Origin: Mytilus galloprovincialis
Taxonomy: Eukaryota > Mollusca > Bivalvia > Mytilida > Mytilidae
Direction of reading: 5' to 3'
Length of the DNA: 64,000 nucleotides
Assembly: GCF_965363235.1 (NCBI RefSeq)
Contig: NC_134847.1
Coordinates: 48,856,805-48,920,804, forward strand
Shown here: in pieces, positions 44,391 to 57,040 of the stretch
How the letters are laid out: every line of letters begins with the position of its first letter
Numbering within the stretch: the stretch's first letter is position 1
The notes under the pieces: generated by a model
The model's input: only the letters and a program-made list of their open reading frames with translations
Databases searched by the model: none
What the model was told of the DNA's origin: nothing
Translations under genes and position numbers: made by a program

Positions 44391-46490
44391 TTACACATAT
44401 GAAAATAGTCTTTGACAGACAATATGAAAATAAGAATATGAAAAGCATGAATGAAAAATCATTAAAACTAGTATTCACTATAATGGGACTTTGTTTAATG
44501 TGATAAATTGTATCATCTATATAAAAAGTTTTGTATAACCAAGGATTTGTAAAGTATATATAACCAAGTGTTTTATTTTGTTTACAGTTTACTAAAGGAA
44601 TTTGCCTTACCAATGTTTCGTCGTGGGATTGAGCTCTTCTGATACACGAATTTGCCTTGAAAGCATGTTTTGTTCTTTAATAACACTTCTGATATTTACT
44701 CCAATTTCATATAAACTTGCCATATATTTTGATAAAATTACATTGAAATTTAAAGAAATGTTGGCAGAAATTTACAGATTCATTTATAGAAATCAACAGC
44801 TGCTCAAGTTACAACGATTTTCTTACAGTAGACTAATATCAAGAATCCATTTCTAAATAAAAATAATTTCAGTTTATTCACAATGCAAACGATAATTAAA
44901 AACCAATTGTTCAGAGAACAATTGAAGGCCTTTTTACATCAAAGAAACTTTGAAAAGAAGCTAGTTTCTTCAGACTGATGCGATAAATAATGGTTTTGAT
45001 ATATTTAGAGTGAACTAAAGTAGATAATATGCTACTTGCGGTTAAGTAAATGTTACTTTTGGTTTCATATGATAGCTTCTTTCACACTGATTCCAAAAAT
45101 ATATAGTTTCTATATACTTTTGCCTGTAAACCGGGATATAATTGACCACTTCCGGTTTATAGAAAGTCACTTCTAGAGTATAGTGATTAGTAAATGTATT
45201 TAAATTACAAAATATATGGATTCTGAGTACTTTGATATGAAAAAAGTGCAAAAATAGCTACTTCCGGTTTTCTCAAGGTCACTTCCCGTTGTTATTTTTC
45301 AAGGTCATATGTCACCTAACCTTTTGTACAAGGTCATATGGCTTTATAATGAACTTAGTTGAAGTTATAATCAAATAACTATATATTGAGACATTTCAGG
45401 GGCACTTACTCCTATAAGATGCACTTTAATAGTATCAGATCAAATGTAACATATCTTCATTACAATAAAGCAAACATTTTGCGCTTGTTTTTTGGAAAGT
45501 TTGCTATAGCTTGCTATAGCTACTTTCCATAGGCGTCGGCCTCAACTTCCAGTGAGACAGACTATCGCAATGTTCTGCTCCAAGATAATGTAGTACTAGT
45601 GTTCGAATTCTGGTTCTTGGATATTTTGAGTTGCTACTCTTTTGCCTGAAAAGATTACAGCTTGAATAAAAAAGGAATAAATGTTTACCGACAATTCAGA
45701 TGAATTTAACTTAATTTTGCAAATAAGTATCACAAAACTACTTTGCGGATCGGCCATTGGCTGAAGAAAATCAAAAGAAATCTACGGCGAGGCAGCGTTT
45801 CATTCATGAATATTTCATGAATGAACATTTTCCCGCACTATTTTTTACTATGTACGATATTCACAACTGTTTATTATTGAATAAGTAAAAGCCCGAGAAT
45901 ATCGAAAGAGTCCGGTATGCGAGAACAAGTTGATATTTGACCAAGTTGTCGGATAATTGACAAGTGATAATGGTTTGATTTATTTTAAAACAATACACAG
46001 GTGATAGAATATAAAATAATCGATAATTATATGGCTTATGTCTCACGCCAAAAACATGTAAATAAGGTAAATACCGGCTTTAATAGAAAAGTGCATTGTT
46101 TTTGTCAAAACTGACATCGATCTGAAAGTTTTGATGCCAAACATCAGGAACATATATATTATTATGTTAGATATACTGAGAACTTCTGTTATTTGAATAC
46201 TAACTGTTTCACATTCCAATGTGGATATGAGGACCTTCACTTGTTCAGATGCTCAAGTGCATCAAACTGACAACAGACATCAGAAAAGACGTTTTAATGA
46301 CAATAAGTATCATAGCATCAGTACAATTTAAAAGCAACCGAGTCATCATCTACTTCTTAGAATATTATAGTTCAGTGTATCAAGACCGAGATCAAGCTAA
46401 AGACAAGTGCTGTAAAAAATGATTTAATAACATTTGTCACGGGCCATGTACATTGTACTAGCAAACTGACTTTCTTAGTGCTTAACAATG
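44391..46490. other. Gene-free region
   Basis: No exon recognised. Two ACTTCCGGTTT words with AAGGTCATATG words occur at 45120-45350, probably an old repeat. A lone MITE terminus (AGTAGCGGATCCAG) lies near 46495. Confidence 0.5.
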
Positions 46491-46778
46491 CAGTAGCGGA
46501 TCCAGAACTTTTTATCCTCACACTTTATTCCTGGGGCAGTAAAATTCTTTAAGATTGACCTACATGTATAATTAACAATGTGTCGTCCTAAGACTGATGC
46601 AATGATTACTAGTATATCAAATAAATGGCTCAAAACAAAAAATTCAAATAACATTGCCTCAATGGTGATTACACAGCAGAAACTAAAACGTGTTGTAGGG
46701 TTATAAGCACCTCAGATCAACATTGTATGAATCTAGTGTATATAAACTTTTTATTCCTGAGGTCACTACTATTGTTAT

Positions 46779-47035
46779 GCCCCCACCATAATGAGTTGTA
46801 TCCTTGTTTTTTTCTATAAGTATGTACGTCCCTTACTTGTACGTACATCCATACATCCCAAACTTGATTTCTGTTTTCTTTCTTTAGTTTGCCCTAACCA
46901 AATTTTATGAAACTTATACGCAATGCTTATAACCACAAAACACAAGTCAAGCTTGAATTTTGTTGGCGTCACTTTTACCATTCTAGGTGTAAAGGGGTGA
47001 AATTTTCAGTATACTCTATCAAGTATATATACCTT
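46779..47035 (+). repeat. Bivalve interspersed repeat, module D
   Basis: Blocks ATGCCCCCACCATAATGAG, TTTGCCCTAACCAAATTTTA, GAAACTTATACGCAATGC and CACTTTTACCATTCTAG belong to a repeat that I recognise as common in mollusc genomes. It is found once in this window, so its repeat status is from memory, not from internal evidence. Confidence 0.5.
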
Positions 47036-47127
47036 TATATATAAGTTTGACTTGTAGCTTTCTTCGGTTATACATTTATCAGGTGAAATTAAAACAGTCT
47101 TAAGATTTAGAAGTATAAACAAGAATG

Positions 47128-47275
47128 TGTCCATAGTACACGCATGCCCCATCTGCACTATCATTTTCTATGTTCAGTGGACCGTGTAAATGGAGTAAAC
47201 ACTGTAATTTGGCATTTAATTTAGAAAGATTAAATCATAGGGAACATCTGTAATACTAAAATAACGAGGCCCTAT
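47128..47275 (+). repeat. Bivalve repeat, module C (part)
   Basis: AAGAATGTGTCCATAGTACA followed by CATTTTCTATGTTCAGTGGA. The reverse complement of the second half of 37135-37432. Confidence 0.75.
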
Positions 47276-47432
47276 TTGTCAGCAGTAATTAATATTACCA
47301 ATAATTGATAAGATCCAGGTTGACGGATTCAAACAGAAAGATTTTGAAAGCAGAGAAAACTGTGCATCTTATATACTGCATGACTTTATCAGATGACAAT
47401 CCCAATACTAAAATAAGGCTTACGCATAGTTA

Positions 47433-48827
47433 TCTATACTATTAAACGAGAAGACCTCATTTTGTGTGTCGCTTCTCTTCCTTCCACGAGTTATTAATCA
47501 CCATGCCTCTGTGTTCTATACGTAACATGCATAGTCGCATTTGTCATCCATTCTTATGATTATTCAGATTGAGTTATTTTTGGAGAAAAACGACAAAAAA
47601 GGAGTCCGGATATTGATTCCGTCATCAGAGTGACTTTTAGTCATAGATAAGACTTCCGGTTTAAAACAACCAATCGTATGATAGATAACAAAAATCGAAA
47701 AATAAATAAGCCAATCAGAGCGTTCTCCATATCATGGTGTTTAGATCGCTAGAACCACAACTACTATACCTCCTTAGAGAGGACAATTATTTTACGCATT
47801 TTATCTACATGTAAACTACGATTATGCTACATGAATATATAGATCCTCTCTGTATTCTGTCTACTGTTTTCTTTGAAATGTTTACTATTTAAGGGGTCAT
47901 ACCAGTTGCATGTATATCAAAATAAGTAAAACATGTGGAAACAAGAATGTGTCCATAGTACAATGATGCCACCTCAGCACTGTATTTACTAAGTTTCGAG
48001 TTGATTGGACTTCAACTTCATCAAAAACTACCTCGACCAAAACTTTAACCTGAAGCGGGACAGACGGACGGACGTCACGAACGAACGAACGAACGCACGG
48101 ATGTACAGACTAGAAAACATAATGCACATAAATGAGCATAAAAATTTATTGTTGAAAGTGAAAGTAATAATTTGGCGAAAATGAAAGTAGGATAGAGACT
48201 AGAGGGAGGCAAGACCTTTTTCGGGACTTCTGGATCGGTTGTTTTTAAGCTCGGGATCTGGGGATTGATCAATACGGGATCCGGGAATATATTTTTCGAT
48301 TTTGGTATTTCGGGATATGAATTTCTTTCAATTCTGCATCTCGGGATTTCATGTTTTTAAGACCCGGATTTCGGGATCAGGACCTCTCCGACCATCCCTC
48401 AAATTAGCCTTAGTCGGCCTTAGTCATTTATACAAGATTCGTATCCTACCATTGGCATGTTAATAAGGCTCTCAAAAGAAAACGCACTGATGGATCTGAT
48501 TTTCCTAGAAGCATATTTTATTAGACTAATAATATAAGTAGTTACATTTATTTCATGTTTGAAGCGGTGCAAATTTTTAATTTAATTTGACTTTTACCAA
48601 AAGATGCATTGTAGCAAAGGAAAAGAATAATTGTGGTCTGAGGCCAGAAACACGAAAATAGTTGAATTTAACAGAAAGGAAACAAATATCGAACTTTGGA
48701 AAAAGGGAGAGGGCTTTTGATACTGGCTTTTCTGAAATTCTCCAGGATACATAATTATCTTTTATATACATAATCCTTCAACCGTTCACAAGCTGATTAT
48801 GCCCGCGATTTCGCGGGTGTGTTCTAG
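47433..48827 (+). mobile_element. Non-autonomous Helitron
   Basis: The 5' end is TCTATACTATTAAACGAGAAG, preceded by A. The 3' end is a CCCGCGATTTCGCGGG hairpin, eleven bases or fewer before a terminal CTAG followed by T. These are the diagnostic Helitron features: TC start, CTRR end, 3' hairpin, and insertion between A and T without a target duplication. Length 1395 bp. No Rep/helicase coding. A copy of repeat module C sits inside (47941-48140), so it has been hit by or has captured another repeat. Confidence 0.8.
47941..48140 (+). repeat. Bivalve repeat, module C, inside the Helitron
   Basis: Contains AAGAATGTGTCCATAGTACA, GGACTTCAACTTCATCAAAA and a GAACGAACGAACGAACG minisatellite. Confidence 0.8.
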
Positions 48828-48875
48828 TATACTTTAATTCAGTCACAGACCCACGATATCACGGGTGTGTTCTAG
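48828..48875 (+). mobile_element. Second Helitron 3' end next to the first
   Basis: ACCCACGATATCACGGG followed by TGTGTTCTAG and then T repeats the hairpin-plus-CTAG terminus of the Helitron that ends 48 bp before. The hairpin has decayed by a couple of bases. Only the 3' end is present. Confidence 0.7.
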
Positions 48876-49030
48876 TGTGTACTAAGTTTCAAATTGATTG
48901 GACTTCAACTTCATCAAAAACTACCTCGACCAAAAACTTTAACCTGAATGGGACAGACAGATGAATGGACGGACGGACGAACGGACGCACAGACCAGAAA
49001 ACATAATGCCCATAAATGGGGCCTAAAAAG
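48876..49030 (+). repeat. Bivalve repeat, module C
   Basis: Starts directly at the second Helitron end with TGTACTAAGTTTCAAATTG. Contains GGACTTCAACTTCATCAAAA and a GGACGGACGAACGGACG minisatellite. Confidence 0.8.
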
Positions 49031-49139
49031 TGAATTTTGGAAATTGCTGGCAAGACAATAGTTTAGTTTGAAAAATCAAAACTGTGATTAAATACATATT
49101 TGAAATAATACACGTCTATAACCTACATGACCTATTTGA

Positions 49140-49745
49140 AATAATACACATATATAGTTGCAAACTTTCCAGAGGTGCTATCCAGCACTTTGATTAATGT
49201 ATATCTTTAAAACTGTCCGAGAAAATTTCAAAACAAGGCAAAATCAAAATTTAGAACTTGACCTTGACCTTTGACCTTGACCTCATTTTCTAAGTTAAGA
49301 CCTATGGGCCTCAAATAAAAACATTACAGGGTAATATGGTTAATAGTTGATGAGTTGAAAACACATACCGACAAATTTATTTTGTAAAGGTAGATAACTC
49401 CTATAAAATTTCATCGAATCGCTTCGATCCAAATCAGCCAAAAATTCCTGAGGATGTAACGAACAATTTGTAAAAAGAATTTTGTAGTTATCTTTTTTTT
49501 GTTACGAAGGAGATGCACTCTGATGATAAACAGTAAATAGTGTAATAACTCTTACAAAGAAAATGGTTCGGCTTAGCAGGGTGAAATTTAAAAGCGCATA
49601 AACTATACGATACAATATAAGAAATATCTAAGCGACATATTGCGAAACAAACATTTATCGCAAGAACAAAATGTGGCGGAAAAAAAAATAATCAGAACAA
49701 ATACAATAGGTCTTTCCACAGAAAAGTGGAAAGACCTAATAATGT
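49140..49745 (+). repeat. Interspersed repeat with nuclear-receptor half-sites and 3' hairpin
   Basis: Contains four TGACCT half-sites in a row at 49259-49283 (two, a one-base spacer, two) and a perfect 13-bp-stem hairpin TAGGTCTTTCCAC / GTGGAAAGACCTA with a six-base loop at 49707-49738. The block TTTCATCGAATCGCTTCGAT and the hairpin end remind me of repeats seen in other molluscs. Only one copy is in this window. Confidence 0.5.
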
Positions 49746-50404
49746 TACACTTACCATACTGATTACCAGAACGTAAATATAAAATGCAAATTAAGTTCTG
49801 TAGAAACAGTCTCTTAAATAAAGATTTCTAAATACTGAATGATTTTTACCAATTGATTGCAAATATTTACGATATACAAAAGCATCAGCAAAACTGTGTA
49901 TTACAGGAACTAGGAATTATCTGATCCCAATTCATTTTTTCAAACAATGGAATAATCGTGTCAGCAGGACATATTCAAAACAGAAAACTGCATCAATATT
50001 AATATACATAGGAAGAGGTGGTACGAATTTCAATGATACACCTCTCCATCCAAGTCACGATCTATAAAAAGTTATCAATTATGAGTCAAAGTACGACCTT
50101 CAACACGCATCAATATATTATGTTCTCATAAATGAATTAATCAAGTACTTAGAAAATAATGATGAATCCTGTTGAAGAATAAAAAAAAAATGATCATACA
50201 AAAGAATAAAGAATTTGATTTTTGCAAGATGTCCATTAGCTTATTTTAATTGTAATAACTTCATCGGTTTGTTCTAGAGGTTTTTATTTGAAACGCCCAG
50301 ATATACGTAGCACTTGTACTCTAAGAATACAAGCTGAGAGGTCATTGCTTTGACAAATCAGTGTTTGACAAAAACACGATACAAACTATATACTGATAAC
50401 ATTA
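49746..50404. other. Gene-free spacer
   Basis: Nothing recognised. Confidence 0.5.
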
Positions 50405-50690
50405 AACATTGAAATACATTTTTATTCATCAGAGATATAAAAAAAAAATGCAATATGTTACTCTTATATTTCATTGTTCGTAGCGCTCTTTCTGGAACAG
50501 AAAAAAGCAGTAAAAATATGTTACTCGACAAAATTTTTTTTTAGAATTGTATATGTCATTGTTTGTACCGCTCTTTCTGGAACAAAAAAAAGCAGCAAAA
50601 ATATGTTACTCGAGAATTGTTTTTTTTTTAGAATTCCGTAGTGCTCCTTCTCGAACAAATAAAAAGAAGTAAAAATATGTTACACCTCTC
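50405..50690 (+). repeat. Tandem repeat, three diverged units
   Basis: The words CGCTCTTTCTGGAACA (50483, about 50570; TGCTCCTTCTCGAACA near 50642) and AAAAATATGTTAC recur with a period of about 72-90 bp, separated by T-runs. Confidence 0.75.
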
Positions 50691-50954
50691 CCGCATACGA
50701 AAATATCTGCGTTCACTTAAGCAATATACAGTCTTTGGAAGAAGCGATTCGATAAAAACTTTTCTTATATCAACGAGCGATATTGTCTTATATCAACGAG
50801 TTGCATTGTGGGAAATTTCAGACGAATGTTAGCATTTGTACGAAGAAAGACAGATTTCTCGGTATAAGGAAATGACTCTTTTCTTAAAAACAGGGTGACA
50901 TTTAACACGACATACGTCTGGTGTATAATTTCCATGAATTATTTTATATAATAA

Positions 50955-51671
50955 CTGGTAACTAACAGAAAACCCTGGCCGTTTTTGGCACAACTTTTTT
51001 GATCTTTTGGTCCTCGATGCTGTTCGACTTTGTGCTTGTTTCGGCTTTCAAACTTTTGTATCTGGGCATCACTAGTAGATCTTGTGTGGATAAAATGCAC
51101 TTCTGGCGTATTAAAATTTTCAACTTGTTGCCTTTTGTTGGCTGTTGTTCGTGTGTTTCTTTGTCAATTGTATTCTCCAATTTATTTATATTGTAGTCCT
51201 GTGGTGTTGAGTTGTCATCTTAATGTTATATTTCACATGGCTATAAAAGGGGAGGTTTGGCATGCCACAAAACCAGGTTCAACCCGCCATTTTTTTCTTT
51301 AAAAATGTCCTGTACCAAGTCAGGAATATGGCCATTGTCATATTATAGTTCGTTTCTGTATTTGTTACATTTTAACGTTGCGTCGTTTGTTTTCTCTTAT
51401 TTTTGAGTGTAAATTCACATTGCGATAAGACGTGTCACGGTACTTGTCTATCCCAAATTCATGTATTTGGTTTTGATGTTATATTTGTTATTCTCGTGGG
51501 ATTTTGTCTGTTGCTTGGTCCGTTTCTGTGTGTGTTACATTGTAGTGTTGTGTCGTTGTTCTTCTCTTATATTTAATGCGTTTCCCTCAGTTTTAGTTTG
51601 TTACCCCGATTTTGTTTTTTGTCCATGGATTTATGAGTTTGAACATCGGTATACTACTGTTGCCTTTATTT
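50955..51671 (+). repeat. 717-bp repeat, copy 1
   Basis: Same length as, and inverted relative to, 59135-59851, with 7 differences seen by eye (about 99% identity). It includes a module B core (about 51000-51120) and module CTGTACCAAGTCAGGAATATG. Open frames in it are shared by both copies because of the recent duplication, not because of selection. Confidence 0.92.
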
Positions 51672-52963
51672 GTATCTATGTGGATGCTGGCATATTAATA
51701 AAACATTTTCTCCTGATCACTTATGGTCATGGTAATGTTTCAGGATAAGAGTATCTCTATGCACTATGCTTATAATCCAATTCCGATTAAAGATATTAAA
51801 AAAAAAATTTGATTAAAGATACTAGTATTAAACCAATTTCGATTAAAGATATTACACCAATTTCAAATCCCGACGTGTCAAAAACATTAACTGTGCACCA
51901 TCAATAAGTCTATTAAATTAAGCAGATAATTAAAAAAAAAATACAGGTTTTTTCACGATACTTTCAACATAAGCTTGATTTGTTTTCGATTTGATTATTT
52001 TCTTCAAATTTGCATAGATATCGTACTTTTCAACATATTCCTATCACTGTAATAAGATTTAGCTAAATGTTTGGAAAAATATAAGATATCAGTATTTCTT
52101 ATAAGACATATTTAAAAAAAAAAGGGCGTGTCAACGGAAATTTGCAAATGTAATGTGAACGGTGGTTTTCTCCTATCATTATTTCTTCTTTTTTCCTGTC
52201 TAGTGTGACTTTTCCTCGAATCGTTGTTTGTGTCATCTAAATAAATTTTAAAAACGTTAGTAAAAGTAATTCATAATTTAGGAATGACAGCTACATGTTT
52301 ACATATCTTTCTTTTTTATTTTTACTATACAGGATGGAGAAGAATGTAAACAAGGAATTGGATAAAGAATTCTTATAGACGCCATCATTAATTACCACAA
52401 TTGAAAATGAAGATGTAGTAAATATTTTAATGTTGGAAATTCCTTCCACACAAAAAAAAAAGATTTTACGTCTAAAATATTTGTTTAAACTGTTCAAAGA
52501 GATATGTCATTATGTATAACAATGTATGTTTTAACGTGAAAATAAAAAATGCAATATTAATAGTTTTGTTCTATATGTATAGTTTTGTTTTTCTTCATAT
52601 TAAGAATTTTTATATGTATTACATGTATTATGTATTACATTTTAACGTTAAACTGTGAAAATGCAATTATGATTTTGTTTAATATATGTTCAAGGGGAAA
52701 TCTTTCCAGTTATGTTTTGTGTAGTGTTTTGACATGAAATTTGGGAAAATGTTATGATAATGATTATATATATGTTCAGAGTACCTAAAATCTCTCCCAG
52801 TTTTGTTTGTGTTGCTTATGTTTTCTATGTTGTTTGTAATGCACTTTTGTTTGTCTTTTCGTCGTTTCTTGTTTCTTCCCCGTGGCTATGTCCTAGAAAA
52901 AACAAAGGATATCCATCCATGACACAAAATCGGTACATGCACAGAAATACAACTCACAAAAAT
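51672..52963. other. Gene-free AT-rich region
   Basis: No exon recognised. Part of an interspersed repeat may lie at about 52770-52960 (TTTTCGTCGTTTCTTGTTTC ... CCGTGGCTATGTCC). Confidence 0.45.
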
Positions 52964-55900
52964 TAAAGGAACGGCGTTAATTGATGTTCATCATTTCAAA
53001 GTCATCTTGTAGGCGAGTGACATTCAGACCTAAAAAATATTTTTAATGCACCTATCTAACACACAGCTATATTGTATATCATTCGAACAGAAAAACTGTG
53101 TAGATTCCATTTTTCCCGGTCGTAAAAGTGAAATATGGTGCAATTTTTTCTAAATTGGGATTAAAGGTCATTCACAAAAAATTAAAAGATTAACACTAGT
53201 GTAGTATTATTGTCTTTTTTTAAGCAGCTAGTAATATAGCTAATTCAAATTTTACTTTACACGATACTATGATAACGTCTCTCTGATTCTTAGTTGCATA
53301 TATGGTTTGGCGATAATTGACGTCATTTTGACGTTTTCACTCTGCTATAGGTAAAACGGTACTTTCTACAAAAACGACGTATAATAACAAATATTTGACC
53401 TTAAATGTGTTAATATTTACTATATTTGATGGTGTGCCATGCAAAATAAAAAAATATGATGAAATATTTGTAAGTTGGACGAGTAAAAGGGAGAGAAAAC
53501 AACGCAATAAAGAGAGTAAAAAGTAGACGTCTTTGTCACATCAACAGTGACAATAGTGTCATGTTTATTAACAGCCTACAAACCATGTCAAGATCGGAAA
53601 TCACTATCTTACATGTTTAATACAACCACAAGCAAAGTTAAAGAGGATATACGAATCATATTTTAAGTCTGTTTGTCCGTCAGTCGCCACTTGTTTGCGG
53701 CCCGTGTCGAATTAAATCAGGTAACTTATACATGTATACAGTTCATCCAATAACCAATGATTTCAAATATAAAATGCATTGCCTTGAACTAAAGAACTGA
53801 TGTTAAACACACTTAGTTTAGAGATGTATTATGGGATGGCACGTGGTTCTTCATAGATTAAATCAGTTCATTTTGACATTGGCATTGACATTTGAGCCGT
53901 CAAGTTTTCAAACATTGTTTGATTCGTCATTGTCTGGTTTGTGTCCGGTCCATATCTTTTGGACCGTTGAACCTGGATTTTCCAAACTAAGTATGCATAC
54001 ACATCATATAATAGGGTATGGTCAAACCATCATCAACTAAAAACAAGTCACTATGATATGGATCCAATCATAACGGAATTCTGTCCGCGATATATATAGA
54101 TGCAAAACTAATATAAGGTTTACCAAACTTCAGATACAAAAGTCGGTTTCACAAAAAAACTTAAGACAAGATTAACCGTAAGTAATCTGAACTATTCATG
54201 ACTTACAACCAGCTTTAGTCGAAAGATTTGTAGTGAAACTGACCCAAAATGCAAAATTAGAATGCGGTGATTTATTAACTAAAGTTAGGTCCCGAGGTGC
54301 CCTACATTTTGACATTTGGGATTGCATACTTTACAAACACTTTAATTTCTTAACGTGTTTCTTTTATTAGGACTGCATTTATTTTCACTCACGTTTGTGC
54401 AGTCAAAAGTTTTGCAGTTAAAAATGCAAGAATTAATGTCTTACCAGTATTTAAAACTTAGATATATATAGATATTTATCAACTAATATGAATTTGCGGG
54501 ATATAGTTCGGCTTAATCTATATATAGTTTTTTTTTGTCATTCTGGAGGAGTTTTTGTGAATAATCTATTTCTTTACTATACGAAATAAATCTAATTTAT
54601 AACAAATAATGCAATTTTTTGTTTTGTGATTTTTAACAATATAAGAAAGTCGAAATTTATATTTTAAAACTGCGACTGTGAAACCTCTGCTAAACTGGAA
54701 CGATTCCTGATACTTCGCTGTTACTAATATAATTCTGTGTAACAGATGCTTACAATGATTTTAGTACATTTACAATTTCCCTAAATCATATATTTTTCCT
54801 TCACAAGAACAAATTTATCAAATCCTGAAGAAAGTATGACATATAAAGACCACCTTTGTCATCCGTATTCATATTTAAATAAACCTACTGCCGTATTTGT
54901 ATATTATGACGCCATGTCTTTGTTTGCCAGCTTTCAGAACATATAGTTTGAATGATGATGCACTCTGTGGTAGGCGTGACACGATGGCAATCTTTTTGGT
55001 TGGAAGTCTGATATTATGTAGCTTGCTCAAATCGTCTTGCTTAGACTTAAACATACTTTTAGACACTTTAAAGTTTTCTTGCAGCACCGATCTACGTGTC
55101 AATATGAATTTTGTTTAATTTGTGATAAACCCGTCATCTATTGATGATTTCGATAGCGTTAAAAGAGAGTTTTCTTAGGAACAAAGATAAATGATGAGCT
55201 ATAGAACCTGTAAGAGCATGAACTGCTGGTAAAGGTACATATATTTAATAAAAGAAACTATACATGCACAATAAACATGGTGCATCGCCAACCATAAGTT
55301 CAACTGGTTATAGAACTCGTAAACAGCCTACAGTTGTTCCATGTCTAGAATGCAACGAAGTTTCAGGTCATCGTTGATCCTCTGACATTACTCCTCTTAA
55401 ATTGTTAATCCGTACTTAGAATAAAAAGCCTGATGATATTATATTATAAGCCCGGTACCTTTGATAAGTATGATTAAAAGGACACTTTGATCTCTGTATA
55501 CCAGAGACTAAATGTTTTGAGGTAAACAACTAAAGCTTATCATATGGCCTAAAACAAGAAGCAATAGCCAACACTGTATAATAAGCTACAAAGGTTCTTA
55601 AACAATTAAAATTAGATACCCAAAAGCTTGATTCATGCTCAAAACTACAAACAAAAGCAAAAATCATAAAAAGCAACTAAAGACAACCATAATGAATAAC
55701 AAATCAATTTGAAAGATATTAGGCATATGATCGATTGTTTACGTTAGACACGCGTTTCGCCGACAGAAGACTCATTGGTGACGCTCTAACCAAGTAAAAC
55801 TTCGAAGAATATTTAAAAACACGTAATCCTATTTAAAATACGGCTTAGGTAATATATACCCCCTGAGGTAGAACATTTATTGTATTTCAAATATCTATAC

Positions 55901-57040
55901 GAAGAATTCAAAATTGTCAACTGAATGAATAATTATCCCAATATATTAAAGTATTTATAGTATGTCAACATACAGGCTCTTGGCGTGGCCCTAGCACATA
56001 CGCTATGCTTTCTCTAAAATATTGATCAAATTTGCACCATTAATAAGTCTACCGTATGCGATGATTAAAACAGTAGGAAATTTAAAAGGTGGACATATCT
56101 CACGTTCAAGTTCATGGGTAAAAAATATCAGATTTGACACATTTTTGCGTACTTTTAGTTGCACAACTTAAATGTGCATTGATCCAATTGAGAAAGAAGT
56201 GTTTTTCAATAGTTATTCATAATCTCTACTTTTTGTAAGTGCAAATTGACTAAGAACAATAAGATATTGGTTTTCTACCAAGAAAAAAAAACGTTGACAT
56301 TTCAGCTTCTATGGTCCTTTTAATTTTTTTTTATATACTGTGCATAATATTGTACCAAAAAAAAATGCCTTCATGGTTTATAATACTCTTTTCCGAAGCG
56401 TTTAGGTCCGTTAACTTGAGGGAAATTACCAGAGAAAGCGATTTCGGAAATTTGAATGAAAAGGGGGAGTGTGTAAAAATGTATAAAATCCAGAATAATA
56501 TAGTGATGATGATATGTATCAAACAAGTAATGAACTTTTGAATAATACGAACATCATATATTTGGGTTTCAAGCCGAAAATATCTAAGAAATGAAAAAAA
56601 AAAATGAAAATTGGCACCATTTTTATAAAAAAAAATTCCAAAATTGTTACAAAAAGCTTCTTTTTTTTTTTCGCAAAAATTACTTCTTTTATTTTTGAAA
56701 AGTATCTTTTTGTGCATTGACATGTTAAACGTACATAATTTTTGCATTGTGACAACAGAAAATAAATCTACATGTTAATTTTTCACTCTTCAATACTGTG
56801 GGTCATTTTTCAATTTGGAAATATTTCTCGATTTCAATTCAATTTTTACAAAAATTGCACTGTACGAATTTTTACGACCGACCAAAAAAGGAAGTTCAGA
56901 TATTATACTATAACATATAAAAAAATCAGCTGTGTGTTAGGTGGGTGCATTAAAGTCACTAACTAAGCGTCTTTTCTGAAAATGTCACTCGCCTATTGTT
57001 TTCATTTGATGAGATGGGATATCACTTTGGTGTCTTTCGC
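52964..57040. mobile_element. Eroded DNA-transposon-like unit with diverged inverted ends
   Basis: Left arm 53010-53150 and right arm 56851-56995 are collinear inverted matches: TAGGCGAGTGACATT with its inverse TGTCACTCGCCTA, TTTAATGCACC with GGTGCATTAAA, CTAACACACAGCT with AGCTGTGTGTTAG, GGTCGTAAAA with TTTTACGACC, and GTGCAATTTT with AAAATTGCAC. Substitutions between them are many, so the unit is old. The outer limits are uncertain. The 3.7-kb interior has no recognisable transposase. Confidence 0.55.
55740..55850 (-). repeat. Bivalve repeat, module B, diverged
   Basis: ACACGCGTTTCGCCGACAGA, AGACTCATTGGTGACGCTC and TACGGCTTAGGTAATATAT match the module B reverse form. It lies inside the eroded inverted-repeat unit. 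Confidence 0.75.

Noticed and set aside
51030-51302. A 90-codon open frame found identically in two places (also 59504-59776, reverse) as a possible conserved gene.
   Set aside because: Both lie inside the 717-bp duplicated repeat. The DNA is about 99% identical throughout, so the shared frame reflects recent duplication, not coding constraint.
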